Shown here piece by piece: positions 16,425 through 24,852 of a DNA stretch of 43,532 bases. Source of the stretch: Micromonospora sp. BL4 (GTDB lineage: Bacteria > Actinomycetota > Actinomycetes > Mycobacteriales > Micromonosporaceae). The stretch covers positions 1-43,532 of the forward strand of contig NZ_RCVJ01000189.1 in assembly GCF_003667505.1 (NCBI RefSeq). The letters run 5' to 3'. The position numbers and the translations under genes are program-made. Below the pieces are notes generated by a model. The model searched no databases, had not been told where the DNA came from, and worked only from the letters and a program-made list of their open reading frames with translations. Positions within the stretch are counted from its first letter, which is position 1; every line of letters starts with the position of its first letter.

Positions 16425-17807
16425 GTGCCCACGCTCACCAGCACCGCAGTCACCACCGCCCCGCCGGACGCCGCCGGCCGTCGGCGGGAGCTCGCCGACT
16501 GGCGCCCCGAGGACCCCGACTTCTGGCGGACGACGGGCGCGCCGATCGCCCGGCGCAACCTCTGGGTCTCGATCTTCGCCGAGCACGTCGGCTTCTCGGT
16601 GTGGAGCCTCTGGTCGGTGACCGTGCTCTTCCTCGGTCCCGAGTACGGCATCGACCCGGCCGGCAAGTTCCTGCTCACCGCCGTGCCGGCCGCGCTGGGC
16701 GCGGTGCTGAGGCTGCCGTACACCCTCGCGGTGGCCCGCTTCGGCGGCAGGCGGTGGACCATCGTCAGCGCGCTGCTGCTGCTGGTGCCCACCGTGCCGA
16801 TGACGGTGCTGCTGGAGCCGGGCGTGTCGTACCCGACCCTGATGGTGCTGGCCTGCCTGACCGGGGTCGGCGGCGGCAACTTCGCCTCCTCGATGGCGAA
16901 CATCAACCTTTTCTATCCGCAGCGGCTCAAGGGCCGGGCCCTCGGGCTCAACGCGGGCGGCGGCAACCTGGGCGTACCCGCGGTGCAACTGGTCGGACTG
17001 GCGGTGCTGGCCACCGCCGGGGCCGCGTACCCCCGGTTGGTGCCGGCGGTCTACCTGCCGCTGATCGTGCTGGCGGCGCTGGCGGCGGCCCGGTGGCTGG
17101 ACACCGTCCCCGGGGCCCGGAACGAGCCCGGCGCGCTGCGCGCCGCGGCCCGCGACCCGCACACCTGGATCATGTCGGTGCTGTACATCGGCACCTTCGG
17201 GTCGTTCATCGGGTTCGGCTTCGCCTTCGGCCAGGTGCTCCAGCTCCAGTTCGCCGAACGCTTCCCCACCCCGGTCGACGCCGCCTGGCTGACCTTCCTC
17301 GGCCCGCTGGTCGGCTCGCTGATCCGGCCGCTGGGCGGGCACCTCGCCGACCGGCTGGGCGGGGCCCGGGTGACGTTCTGGAACTTCGTGGCGATGGCGG
17401 CCGGCGCGGGGACGGTCCTGTACGCGGCACGGGAGCACTCGTTCACGCTCTACCTGGCGGGTTTCCTCGCCCTGTTCGTCTTCTCCGGCGTCGGGAACGG
17501 CTCCACGTACAAGATGATCCCGGCGATCTTCCGGGCCCGGGCGGCGGAAGCGGTGTCCGACGGGCGGTGCGATCCGGTGGCCGCCGCGAGCTGGGCCCGG
17601 CGGATGACCGGCGCGCTGATCGGCGTCGCGGGAGCGGTGGGCGCTTTCGGCGGGGTGCTGGTCAACGTCGCGTTTCGCCAGTCGTTCCTGACCTCCGGCA
17701 CGGCCGACGCCGCGTATCTGGCGTTCATCGGGTGGTACGCCCTCTGCGTCGCGATCACCTGGGTCGTCTACCGCCGGCGGGGGGCGGCCCGCCTGGCCGG
17801 CGTGTGA
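16425..17807 (+). CDS. narK: Nitrate/nitrite transporter NarK, MFS
   Basis: 460-residue major facilitator of the nitrate/nitrite porter family with about 12 membrane segments. Family signatures are visible: GVGGGNFASSMANINLFYP then RLKGRALGLNAGGGNLG in the N-terminal half, and FSGVGNGSTYKMIPAIF in the C-terminal half (the two Asn/Gly-rich nitrate signatures). The GTG at 16425 has AGGAGG at 16412-16417 seven bases upstream. As the transporter next to a complete nas/nir operon it should bring nitrate in for assimilation, and may also move nitrite. It is separated from nasA by the methyltransferase and the toxin-antitoxin pair. Confidence 0.94.
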   Translation: MPTLTSTAVTTAPPDAAGRRRELADWRPEDPDFWRTTGAPIARRNLWVSIFAEHVGFSVWSLWSVTVLFLGPEYGIDPAGKFLLTAVPAALGAVLRLPYTLAVARFGGRRWTIVSALLLLVPTVPMTVLLEPGVSYPTLMVLACLTGVGGGNFASSMANINLFYPQRLKGRALGLNAGGGNLGVPAVQLVGLAVLATAGAAYPRLVPAVYLPLIVLAALAAARWLDTVPGARNEPGALRAAARDPHTWIMSVLYIGTFGSFIGFGFAFGQVLQLQFAERFPTPVDAAWLTFLGPLVGSLIRPLGGHLADRLGGARVTFWNFVAMAAGAGTVLYAAREHSFTLYLAGFLALFVFSGVGNGSTYKMIPAIFRARAAEAVSDGRCDPVAAASWARRMTGALIGVAGAVGAFGGVLVNVAFRQSFLTSGTADAAYLAFIGWYALCVAITWVVYRRRGAARLAGV

Positions 17808-17855
17808 GCTGTGCCATGATGGGTCCGTGCTGGCACGCGCGGCCGTACCCCCGTT

Positions 17856-17885
17856 TTGACCTGCTGACGGGGCGCCGGGTATCGT
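17856..17885 (+). promoter_or_regulatory. Promoter of the rplM-rpsI operon
   Basis: TTGACC (17856-17861), 18-bp spacer, TATCGT (17880-17885): the best housekeeping promoter in the window. It leaves a leader of about 125 bases before rplM, long enough for a regulatory RNA structure, though I see no obvious hairpin in it. Confidence 0.6.
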
Positions 17886-18018
17886 TGCCTGCTGTTGTAC
17901 GACATCCAGAGGCGTGCCCTATCAGGTACGCTTGGTCGTTCGTGCGCGCTGGTCCGGCCTGCAAGATCTGGTCACCTCGGCGCGCGACCCCAGACCGACG
18001 ACGAGACAAGGTAGACCT

Positions 18019-18462
18019 GTGCGTACGTACAGCCCGAAGCCGGGTGAGATCGAGCGTCAGTGGCACGTCATCGACGCCTCTGATGTCGTGCTGGGCCGCC
18101 TGGCCACCCACGCCGCCACGTTGCTGCGTGGTAAGCACAAGCCGACTTTCGCGCCGCACGTCGACACGGGCGACTTTGTCGTCATCGTGAACGCGGGCAA
18201 GGTTGCGCTGACCGGCAACAAGCGCCAGACCAAGGTCGCTTACCGCCACTCCGGTTACCCGGGTGGTCTGAAGCAGATCGGCTACGAGGAGCTGCTGACC
18301 AAGCGCCCCGAGCGGGCCATCGAGCTGGCTGTGAAGGGGATGCTCCCGCACAACAAGCTCGGCCGTCAGCTGATCAAGAAGCTGAAGGTCTACGCCGGTG
18401 CCGAGCACCCGCACGGCGCGCAGCAGCCGATGCCGTTCGAGATCAAGCAGATCGCGCAGTGA
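18019..18462 (+). CDS. rplM: 50S ribosomal protein L13
   Basis: 147 residues, the usual length. Clear L13 signatures: RTYSPKPGEIERQWHVIDAS, VVLGRLATHAATLLRGKHKP and GMLPHNKLGRQLIKKLKVY. The GTG start at 18019 is where the family's conserved N-terminus begins; AAGG lies upstream. First gene of the universal rplM-rpsI pair, with 20 bases to rpsI. Confidence 0.98.
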   Translation: MRTYSPKPGEIERQWHVIDASDVVLGRLATHAATLLRGKHKPTFAPHVDTGDFVVIVNAGKVALTGNKRQTKVAYRHSGYPGGLKQIGYEELLTKRPERAIELAVKGMLPHNKLGRQLIKKLKVYAGAEHPHGAQQPMPFEIKQIAQ

Positions 18463-18482
18463 GCGCGGGCGAAGGAAGCAGC

Positions 18483-18956
18483 ATGACCGACATCACCGAG
18501 ACCGAGGTTGCCCCGGAAGCCCCCGAGGCCACCGAGGCGCCGGCGCCCGTCGCCCGCGCGCCTCGTGGTGACCGGCCGATCCAGACCGTGGGCCGCCGCA
18601 AGGAGGCCATCGTCCGGGTCCGTATCGTCCCGGGCACCGGCAAGATCACCTGCAACGGCCAGGACCTCGAGGCCTACTTCCCGAGCAAGGTGCACCAGCA
18701 GCTCATCAAGGACCCGCTGGTCACCGCCGAGAAGCTCGAGCAGTTCGACGTCATCGCCAACCTGCGTGGCGGCGGCACCACCGGGCAGGCCGGTGCGCTC
18801 CGGCTGGGCATCGCCCGCGCGCTGATCGTCAACGAGCCGGACGACCGCCCGGCCCTCAAGAAGGCCGGCTTCCTCACCCGGGACGCCCGGGTCAAGGAGA
18901 GCAAGAAGTACGGCCTCAAGAAGGCCCGTAAGGCTCCCCAGTACTCGAAGCGCTGA
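18483..18956 (+). CDS. rpsI: 30S ribosomal protein S9
   Basis: 157 residues. The S9 core begins with IQTVGRRKEAIVRVRIVPG and ends with KYGLKKARKAPQYSKR, the positively charged tail that reaches into the ribosomal P site and contacts tRNA. An acidic Ala/Pro/Glu-rich extension of about 35 residues precedes the core, typical of actinobacteria. ATG 18483 was chosen for GAAGGA just upstream; a GTG at 18459 overlapping the rplM stop would add eight residues. Confidence 0.97.
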   Translation: MTDITETEVAPEAPEATEAPAPVARAPRGDRPIQTVGRRKEAIVRVRIVPGTGKITCNGQDLEAYFPSKVHQQLIKDPLVTAEKLEQFDVIANLRGGGTTGQAGALRLGIARALIVNEPDDRPALKKAGFLTRDARVKESKKYGLKKARKAPQYSKR

Positions 18957-18985
18957 TCTTTTCCAGCGCGTTGTACTTCTGACGG

Positions 18986-19029
18986 ACGGCCGGTCCGCCT
19001 CCCCTCGACCGGGGAGGTGGGCCGGCCGT
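18986..19029 (+). terminator. Strong hairpin terminator after rpsI
   Basis: A 19-bp stem (18986-19004 with 19011-19029, two G-T wobbles) closes a TCGACC loop and is followed by TTCCGCTTTCTCC. It ends the ribosomal operon 30 bases after the rpsI stop and separates it from glmM. Confidence 0.85.
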
Positions 19030-19073
19030 TCCGCTTTCTCCTCATCAGTGGTGCTCATCGGAGGTTGGCGGGT

Positions 19074-20429
19074 ATGGGTCGGTTGTTCGGCACGGATGGC
19101 GTACGCGGGCGGGCGAACGCGGATCTCACCCCCGAGTTGGCGCTCGCGCTCGCCGTGGCCGCCGCGCACACTCTCGCCGAGACGGACCGCAGTCATCCGC
19201 CGCTCGCCGTGGTCGGCCGGGACACCCGGGCCAGCGGCGAGATGCTGGAGGCCGCCGTGGTGGCGGGTCTGACCAGCGCCGGCGCCAACGTGGTGCGGGT
19301 CGGTGTGCTGCCCACCCCGGCGGTCGCGTACCTCACCGCGGAGGCCAAGGCCGACCTCGGTGTGATGCTCTCCGCGTCACACAACCCGATGCCGGACAAC
19401 GGGATCAAGCTCTTCGCCGCCGGGGGGCACAAGCTGCCCGACGAGATCGAGATGAAGATCGAGGCGGCGGTCGAGGCGAACGCCACCACCGCCTGGGACC
19501 GACCGATCGGCGCGGGCGTGGGCCGGGTGCACGACCTGCTCGACGGCGCCGACCACTACGTCCAGCACCTGGTCGGCACCGTGCCGCACCGGCTCGACGG
19601 GATCAAGGTCGTGGTCGACTGCGCCAACGGCGCCGCCGCCGAGGTCGCCCCGGTCGCCTACCGGGAGGCCGGCGCCGAGGTCATCGCGATCCACGCCGAG
19701 CCGGACGGCCTGAACATCAACGACGACTGCGGCTCCAACCACATCGAGGCGCTGCGGGCGGCCGTGGTCGAGCACGGCGCCCACCTGGGTATCGCCCACG
19801 ACGGCGACGCCGACCGCTGCCTGGCGGTCACCGCCGACGGTGACGAGGTCGACGGCGACCAGCTGATGGCGATCCTCGCGCTGGCCATGCGGGACGCCGG
19901 CACGCTCACCCAGGACACTCTGGTGGCCACCGTGATGAGCAACCTCGGGCTGCGGCTCGCCATGTCCGCCCAGGGCATCCGGCTGGTCGAGACGAAGGTC
20001 GGCGACCGGTACGTGCTGGAGGAGCTGCGCGCCTCCGGGCTGGCGCTCGGCGGCGAGCAGAGCGGCCACATCGTCATGCCCGCGCACGCCACCACCGGCG
20101 ACGGAGTGCTCACCGGCCTGCACCTGATGGCCCGGATGGCGGCCACCGGCCAGTCCCTGGCCGAGCTGGCCTCGGTCGTCACCAAGCTGCCCCAGGTGCT
20201 GATCAACGTGCCGGTGGGTGACCGCACCGTCGGCGCGGCCGCGCCGGCCGTCCGCGCCGAGGTCGAGCGGGCCGAGGCGGAGCTGGGCGAGACCGGGCGG
20301 GTGCTGCTGCGCCCGTCGGGCACCGAGCCGCTGGTCCGGGTGATGGTCGAGGCGGCCACCGAGGCGACCGCCCGCGAGGTCGCCGAGCGCATCGCGGAGC
20401 AGGTCCGCACCGCCAGCCCGGTCGGCTGA
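19074..20429 (+). CDS. glmM: Phosphoglucosamine mutase GlmM
   Basis: 451-residue alpha-D-phosphohexomutase converting glucosamine-6-phosphate to glucosamine-1-phosphate for UDP-GlcNAc and peptidoglycan. Starts MGRLFGTDGVRGRAN; the phosphoserine loop is VMLSASHNPMPDNGIK, the metal loop is IAHDGDADRC, the sugar-binding loop GGEQSGHIV, and the phosphate-binding loop RPSGTEPLVRVM. ATG 19074 has GGAGG (19060-19064) nine bases upstream. It follows rpsI as in most actinobacteria and acts with GlmS at 27590. Confidence 0.97.
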   Translation: MGRLFGTDGVRGRANADLTPELALALAVAAAHTLAETDRSHPPLAVVGRDTRASGEMLEAAVVAGLTSAGANVVRVGVLPTPAVAYLTAEAKADLGVMLSASHNPMPDNGIKLFAAGGHKLPDEIEMKIEAAVEANATTAWDRPIGAGVGRVHDLLDGADHYVQHLVGTVPHRLDGIKVVVDCANGAAAEVAPVAYREAGAEVIAIHAEPDGLNINDDCGSNHIEALRAAVVEHGAHLGIAHDGDADRCLAVTADGDEVDGDQLMAILALAMRDAGTLTQDTLVATVMSNLGLRLAMSAQGIRLVETKVGDRYVLEELRASGLALGGEQSGHIVMPAHATTGDGVLTGLHLMARMAATGQSLAELASVVTKLPQVLINVPVGDRTVGAAAPAVRAEVERAEAELGETGRVLLRPSGTEPLVRVMVEAATEATAREVAERIAEQVRTASPVG

Positions 20430-20447
20430 GGCCGCTACCCGGCGGCG

Positions 20448-21194
20448 TCACAACCGCAGTCGGGCGGCCCGCTCGTACGTGTCGGCGGGGTCCTCGCCGT
20501 CGGTGAGGTCGAGGTCCTCGACCATGCTGCCGTCACCGAGCCGGACCAACCGGTCGCAGCGGGCCGCGATCGACCGTTCGTGGGTGGCGAGCAGGATCGT
20601 CATGCCGTGCCGCTCCCGCAAATCGAGCAGCAGGTCGAGGATCTGGGCGCTGGTGGTCGAGTCGAGGTTGCCGGTGGGCTCGTCGGCCAGCAGCAGCCCG
20701 GGGGCGCCCATCAGCGCCCGAGCGATGGCGACCCGCTGCTGCTCGCCACCGGAGAGCTGCGCCGGCATCGCCCGCTCCCGTCCGGCGAGGCCGACCCCGT
20801 CGAGCAGCTCGCGGGCCCGGGTCGCGTGGTCGGCCCGGCCGCGTTGCGGCAGCACCGGGGCGATCACGTTGTCCAGCACGGTCAACGCGGGCAGCAGGTG
20901 GTAGCGCTGGAAGACGAACCCCACCCGCTGCCGGTACCGGGCCAGCGCGGTGCGGCGCAGCGCCGTGATCTCCATGTCGTCGACCATGATGGTGCCGCTG
21001 TCGGCCTGTTCGATGGCGCCGATCAGGTGCAGCAGGGTCGACTTGCCCGAGCCGCTGGGGCCGGTCAGTGCCACCACCGACCCGGCCGTGATCTCCAGCG
21101 AGACGTCGTCGACCGCGGTCAGCCGCTCTGCTCCGGTGCGGAACTGCCGGGTCAGCCCGAGGGTCCGGACCGTGCTGCCCGTCGTTGCCTCCAT
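20448..21194 (-). CDS. ABC transporter ATP-binding protein, MacB/LolD type
   Basis: 248-residue ATPase energising the FtsX-like permease encoded just upstream. Walker A is GPSGSGKST, the Q-loop region FVFQRYHLLPALTVLDNV, the signature LSGGEQQRVAIARAL, Walker B LLLADEPTGNLDS and the H-loop LLATHERS. These are the hallmarks of the MacB/LolD/FtsE subfamily, which drives mechanotransmission rather than substrate passage. ATG 21194 was chosen, with GAGGAG five bases upstream; a GTG two codons earlier overlaps the permease stop. Its gene and the permease form one operon opposite a PadR regulator. Cargo unknown; peptide or drug export are the usual roles. Confidence 0.93.
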   Translation of the reverse strand: MEATTGSTVRTLGLTRQFRTGAERLTAVDDVSLEITAGSVVALTGPSGSGKSTLLHLIGAIEQADSGTIMVDDMEITALRRTALARYRQRVGFVFQRYHLLPALTVLDNVIAPVLPQRGRADHATRARELLDGVGLAGRERAMPAQLSGGEQQRVAIARALMGAPGLLLADEPTGNLDSTTSAQILDLLLDLRERHGMTILLATHERSIAARCDRLVRLGDGSMVEDLDLTDGEDPADTYERAARLRL

Positions 21195-21196
21195 CG

Positions 21197-24025
21197 TCAC
21201 TCCTCTGCCAGTAGCCGTGCGGTCGGGAGCCGGCGCAGCAACGCGGCCGGCACGAGCGCCGCCAGACAGGTGACCAGAACACCGACGAGCGCCACCGCGG
21301 CGGCGACCAGGACCAGGGCGCTCGGCAGGCCACCGACCAACCAGGCGGCCCCGGCGAGCCCGAGCCCGGCGCCGGCCACCGCCCCGAGCGCACCGATGAG
21401 GAGTCCTTCGTAACCCACCAGGCGGCCCAGCGCGGCGTCCGTCCAGCCGACCGCGCGCAGGGTGGACAACTCCGCGGCGCGGTCCCGGACGTTCAGGTAC
21501 AGCACGTCGGCGACGGCGCCCGCGCCGAGCAGGACGGTGACGACCGCGGCCAGGGTGTCCGCACCCCGGACGTTCAGCGAGATGGTGTCACCGAGCAGGC
21601 TGCCGACGATCGCGCCGCGGAAGGCGTAGGCGGCGGCGCTGACCAGGGTGAGCGCCGCCAGCCCGATGGCCAGCGCGGCCGCCCCGAGCAGGGTGCGCCC
21701 GGGCGTGCGGACCACATTGGACAGCGCCAGCCCGAACAGGCCGCGGGGCCGTCGTACCCAGCGGGCCGGGGCCACCAGCGGTCGCAGGGCGGCGGCCGGG
21801 TGGGCGCCCGCGGCACGCAGCGCCGGGACCAGGCCCGCCACCAGCGCCAGCAGGAGAGCCACCGGTACGGCGAGCACCGCCTGACGCCAACCGATCCCGA
21901 TGTCCAGCGCGGCGGCCAGGGGGAACGCCAACCCCAGGGCGAGCAGGCCGGCGGCCAGCCCCAGCGCGGCCACCTCGCCGAGGACCAGCGCCGCGATCCG
22001 ACGGGCTGGCCAGCCCAGGCAGGCGAGCACGGCCAGCTCGCGGCGCCGGTCCCGGACGGCGGCGGACACGGCGTTGCCGAGGAACAGCCCGCAGACCACC
22101 AGCACCAGCCCGAACAGCACGAGGCTCTTGCGGTCGACCGCCTTGGTGATGACCGACGCGACCCCGAGCGCGGACCACGGCTCGGTGAGCCGCAGCTCGG
22201 GCCGGCCGAACGAGCCCGCCGGCAGCTCCACGGTCTGCGGGGCGGGAGACGAGCCGAAGGTGAGATCGACGTCCAGCCCGGTCGTGTCGGCGATCCGCTC
22301 GGCGACGAGCCGGACCCGCTCGGCGGACCGGTCGGTGTAGCCGGCGACGTCCGCGACCCGGACCCGGATCGCGCTGATCGGCGCTGTCCGGGTGGGGGTG
22401 GCGTCGCCCGCGAACAGCTTCGGCACCGCAGCCAGGCTGGTGAGCATCAGCGGTGGCGAGGAGAGGTAGCCCGCCGGGTTTCCGCTCGGCTCCAGCGGCC
22501 GACCGCCCAGCGCCTGGCGGCTGGGTTCGTCGGCACCGTCGGTGCGGGGCGGTTCGTAGGTCTCCAGTGGCACGCGGGACAGGTCGCTGAACCCGCTCAG
22601 CTTCTCCGGATCGAAGATGCCGACGGTCCGCCAGGTCCGGACCTGGAGGCGCGCGCCCGACGGCGACTGAGGAAGCGCGGTCACCGGGCGGAAGCCGTTG
22701 TCGTCGGCCAGCCATGGACGGGAGCGGAAGTTGAGATCGTTCTCGCCGCCGTAGAGCGCGTCATCGAACGGTGGTCGCGCGACGGCGCGGAGAGTTCCGT
22801 CGGGGAGCCGCTCGTACTCCGGTGCGCCCGCCTGAATGATCGTCTGTAAATCACCTGTGCAACAGCCGGTCTTGGAGATCCCCTCGGCCAGCAGGTCGCG
22901 GTACCCGTCGGTCAGCGCGTACTCCTCGGTCCCGACCCCGAGCCCGGTGGCGCTGCCCAGCGTCCGCTCCAACTCGTCGACCGACAGCCCCGCGGGTCGC
23001 GCCTGCGGCAGCCGGGTGAGGGCGGACCGCACGGAGACGTCGAGGTAGGGACGGCTGGTGCTCAACACCGGGACCGACCGCTCGGTCACATAGGGCCCGG
23101 GAGAGGTCTCGGTGGCCGTGTCGTCGAGCCGGAGCGAGCGGCCCTCGGTCACCGAGTCGTCCAGGCCGACGAGGCGCTGTTCCGCGTCGGGATCGACCGC
23201 CGCCAGCAGGAACGGCACCGTCACCCGGTAGGTGACCACCAGTTGGTCGGTGACGACGCGTTCGGCGCGGCCGGGGAACCACCGGTTCGCCTCGAAGCGC
23301 CCGTCGGGCAGGAGCCGGACGGTGTCGACGCTCCAGTCCTCCCGTTCGGACGAATGCCCCGCGTTCCCGGACCTTGCCGCCAGGCGCGGGTCGCAAATCG
23401 GTTCGCTTCGTCCATCGGGGAGCACCTCCCGTGGGACCTGCCCGCAATAGTCGTCCTGCTTGTACGTCTTGCCGTCCGAGTACGGCTGCAAGGAAGCGTT
23501 CACGTCGCCGCCCCATTCGGGATAGAGCAGCGGGCGCTTGGTCACGTACACGTAGCGCGGGCTGCTGGCAGCGGTGGAAAGCCCTCGTTCGGCGGTGAAG
23601 GTGGGGTTGAGCCGGATGACCTGCTGCTCCAGCGAGGGGTCGACCGCGCTGGTCACATCGAATTGGACCGGCACCGTCGAGGTCGAATAGCCGAGCATGG
23701 CGATCGGCGCGGCGACGTCGATGCCGGCGAGCCCCTTCACCTGCTCGTACTGCGCGGGGGTGATGCCGCCGAAAAGGCCGGAGAGGTAGTTTGGGCGGAC
23801 CAGCCCGCGCTCGGCCTCAAGCGGCGTGCGGGCCCCCTTGGGGCGGACCAGGATGTCGTAGGCGGCTCGGGTGTTGCGCTCCACCGCGCCGGTGACGTCG
23901 AGGCGGGAGGTGGTGGTGGCGCCGGTCAGGACGACGAAGCCGGTGGTCGCCACCAGCACCCCTGCCAGCAGCGCCACCGACCGCCCGGCACGGCCGCGTA
24001 GCTGCCCCCAGATGAACCCCAGCAT
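21197..24025 (-). CDS. FtsX-like ABC transporter permease
   Basis: 942-residue membrane protein of the MacB/FtsX-like class. One membrane segment near the N-terminus (about 14-38), a very large extracytoplasmic part (about 40-630) and two FtsX-type membrane bundles (about 640-770, containing AVRDRRRELAVLACLGWPAR, and about 790-940, containing VRDRAAELSTLRAVGWTDAA). The paired RRRELAVLACLGW / RAAELSTLRAVGW motifs are the family's coupling-helix signature. ATG 24025 has GGGAGG six bases upstream; a longer frame to 24052 adds nine residues of no family likeness. The extracytoplasmic part contains CGQVP and CDPR cysteines and a GCCTG pair that could form disulfides. Confidence 0.9.
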   Translation of the reverse strand: MLGFIWGQLRGRAGRSVALLAGVLVATTGFVVLTGATTTSRLDVTGAVERNTRAAYDILVRPKGARTPLEAERGLVRPNYLSGLFGGITPAQYEQVKGLAGIDVAAPIAMLGYSTSTVPVQFDVTSAVDPSLEQQVIRLNPTFTAERGLSTAASSPRYVYVTKRPLLYPEWGGDVNASLQPYSDGKTYKQDDYCGQVPREVLPDGRSEPICDPRLAARSGNAGHSSEREDWSVDTVRLLPDGRFEANRWFPGRAERVVTDQLVVTYRVTVPFLLAAVDPDAEQRLVGLDDSVTEGRSLRLDDTATETSPGPYVTERSVPVLSTSRPYLDVSVRSALTRLPQARPAGLSVDELERTLGSATGLGVGTEEYALTDGYRDLLAEGISKTGCCTGDLQTIIQAGAPEYERLPDGTLRAVARPPFDDALYGGENDLNFRSRPWLADDNGFRPVTALPQSPSGARLQVRTWRTVGIFDPEKLSGFSDLSRVPLETYEPPRTDGADEPSRQALGGRPLEPSGNPAGYLSSPPLMLTSLAAVPKLFAGDATPTRTAPISAIRVRVADVAGYTDRSAERVRLVAERIADTTGLDVDLTFGSSPAPQTVELPAGSFGRPELRLTEPWSALGVASVITKAVDRKSLVLFGLVLVVCGLFLGNAVSAAVRDRRRELAVLACLGWPARRIAALVLGEVAALGLAAGLLALGLAFPLAAALDIGIGWRQAVLAVPVALLLALVAGLVPALRAAGAHPAAALRPLVAPARWVRRPRGLFGLALSNVVRTPGRTLLGAAALAIGLAALTLVSAAAYAFRGAIVGSLLGDTISLNVRGADTLAAVVTVLLGAGAVADVLYLNVRDRAAELSTLRAVGWTDAALGRLVGYEGLLIGALGAVAGAGLGLAGAAWLVGGLPSALVLVAAAVALVGVLVTCLAALVPAALLRRLPTARLLAEE

Positions 24026-24063
24026 GTCGCGCCTCCCCGTGTGCCACCTCACACTCTGCGCGT

Positions 24064-24078
24064 TACATTGTCACAATG
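24064..24078 (+). promoter_or_regulatory. Candidate PadR operator, CATTGT-C-ACAATG
   Basis: A perfect 6+1+6 dyad at 24066-24078 in the 93-bp gap between the divergent permease and PadR genes. It overlaps TACATT (24064-24069), a fitting -10 hexamer for padR. PadR proteins bind short dyads and usually control themselves and a neighbouring transporter, so this is the natural operator for both directions. Confidence 0.6.
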
Positions 24079-24118
24079 CAAGACCTGGTCCGGTCGACCA
24101 GTGGAATCGGAGGAGACG

Positions 24119-24751
24119 GTGGCGATCCAGCACGCGGTCCTGGCACTGCTCGCGCGCGGCCCGAGCTACGGCTACGAGCTGAAAGGCGCCTTCGAGGCCA
24201 CCACCGGTCCACAGTGGGGGCCGCTCAACATCGGCCACCTCTACCAGATCCTCGACCGGCTCTCCCGGGACAGCCTGGTGGTCGCCGAGCGGCAGGCCCA
24301 GCAGGTCAAACCCGACCGGGTGGTCTACCAGATCACTCCCGATGGCCGGGCCGAACTCGACCGATGGCTCAACGAGCCGAGCCCCCGCAGCGGCGGCTTC
24401 CGGGACGACTTCTTCCTCAAGGTCACCGCTGCCGCCCGATCGGGCTCCGCGCAGACCGTCCGCACCGTGCTGAGCAACCAACGCGGGCACCTGCTCCGCG
24501 AGCTGCGCAACCTCGACGGGCTGCGCCGCAAGGCCGCTGACCCGGTGGTCGGGCTGCTGCTCGCCGCAGCGAGCCGGCACGTCGAGGCCGACCTCGCCTT
24601 CGTCGATGATGCCGAGGCGGTGCTGCTGGCCGACAGTGGTGCGCTGCTCGCCACCCTGGCGGTCACACCGTCGCAGATCTCGGCGTCCGCCGCCGACGCC
24701 GCGCCGCCCCCGCGGGCGGACGACGCCGGACCGGCCCGCGCGGCCGGCTGA
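24119..24751 (+). CDS. PadR-family transcriptional regulator
   Basis: 210 residues. An N-terminal PadR winged helix (AIQHAVLALLARGPSYGYEL, then NIGHLYQILDRLSRDSLVVA and YQITPDGRAELDRWL) is followed by a helical Vir-like dimerisation domain and a low-complexity Ala/Pro tail. GTG 24119 was chosen for GGAGGAG (24109-24115); an ATG-led frame from 24041 would run through the promoter. It is divergent from the FtsX/MacB-like ABC pair, an arrangement in which PadR proteins usually repress the transporter until a ligand arrives. Effector unknown. Confidence 0.9.
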   Translation: MAIQHAVLALLARGPSYGYELKGAFEATTGPQWGPLNIGHLYQILDRLSRDSLVVAERQAQQVKPDRVVYQITPDGRAELDRWLNEPSPRSGGFRDDFFLKVTAAARSGSAQTVRTVLSNQRGHLLRELRNLDGLRRKAADPVVGLLLAAASRHVEADLAFVDDAEAVLLADSGALLATLAVTPSQISASAADAAPPPRADDAGPARAAG

Positions 24752-24764
24752 CCCCAACGGTCAG
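24748..24764. terminator. Short hairpin at the convergent padR/aminotransferase ends
   Basis: CTGACC-CCAAC-GGTCAG, a 6-bp stem containing the padR stop codon. Weak alone, but rightly placed between convergent genes. Confidence 0.35.
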
Positions 24765-24780
24765 TGCAGCCCGCGCTGCC

Positions 24781-24852
24781 CGCGCAGCCGGGTGACCGCC
24801 TCGGTCAGTGCCGCCCGTGCAGCCCGCGCAGCCGGGTGACCGCCTCGGTCAG
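24781..24852. repeat. 44-bp-period tandem duplication at the 3' end of the aminotransferase gene
   Basis: A 28-bp block at 24781-24808 is repeated perfectly at 24825-24852. The copy beyond the stop still encodes LTEAVTRLRG on the minus strand. The 44-bp offset is not a multiple of three, so the duplication changes the reading frame. Confidence 0.85.
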
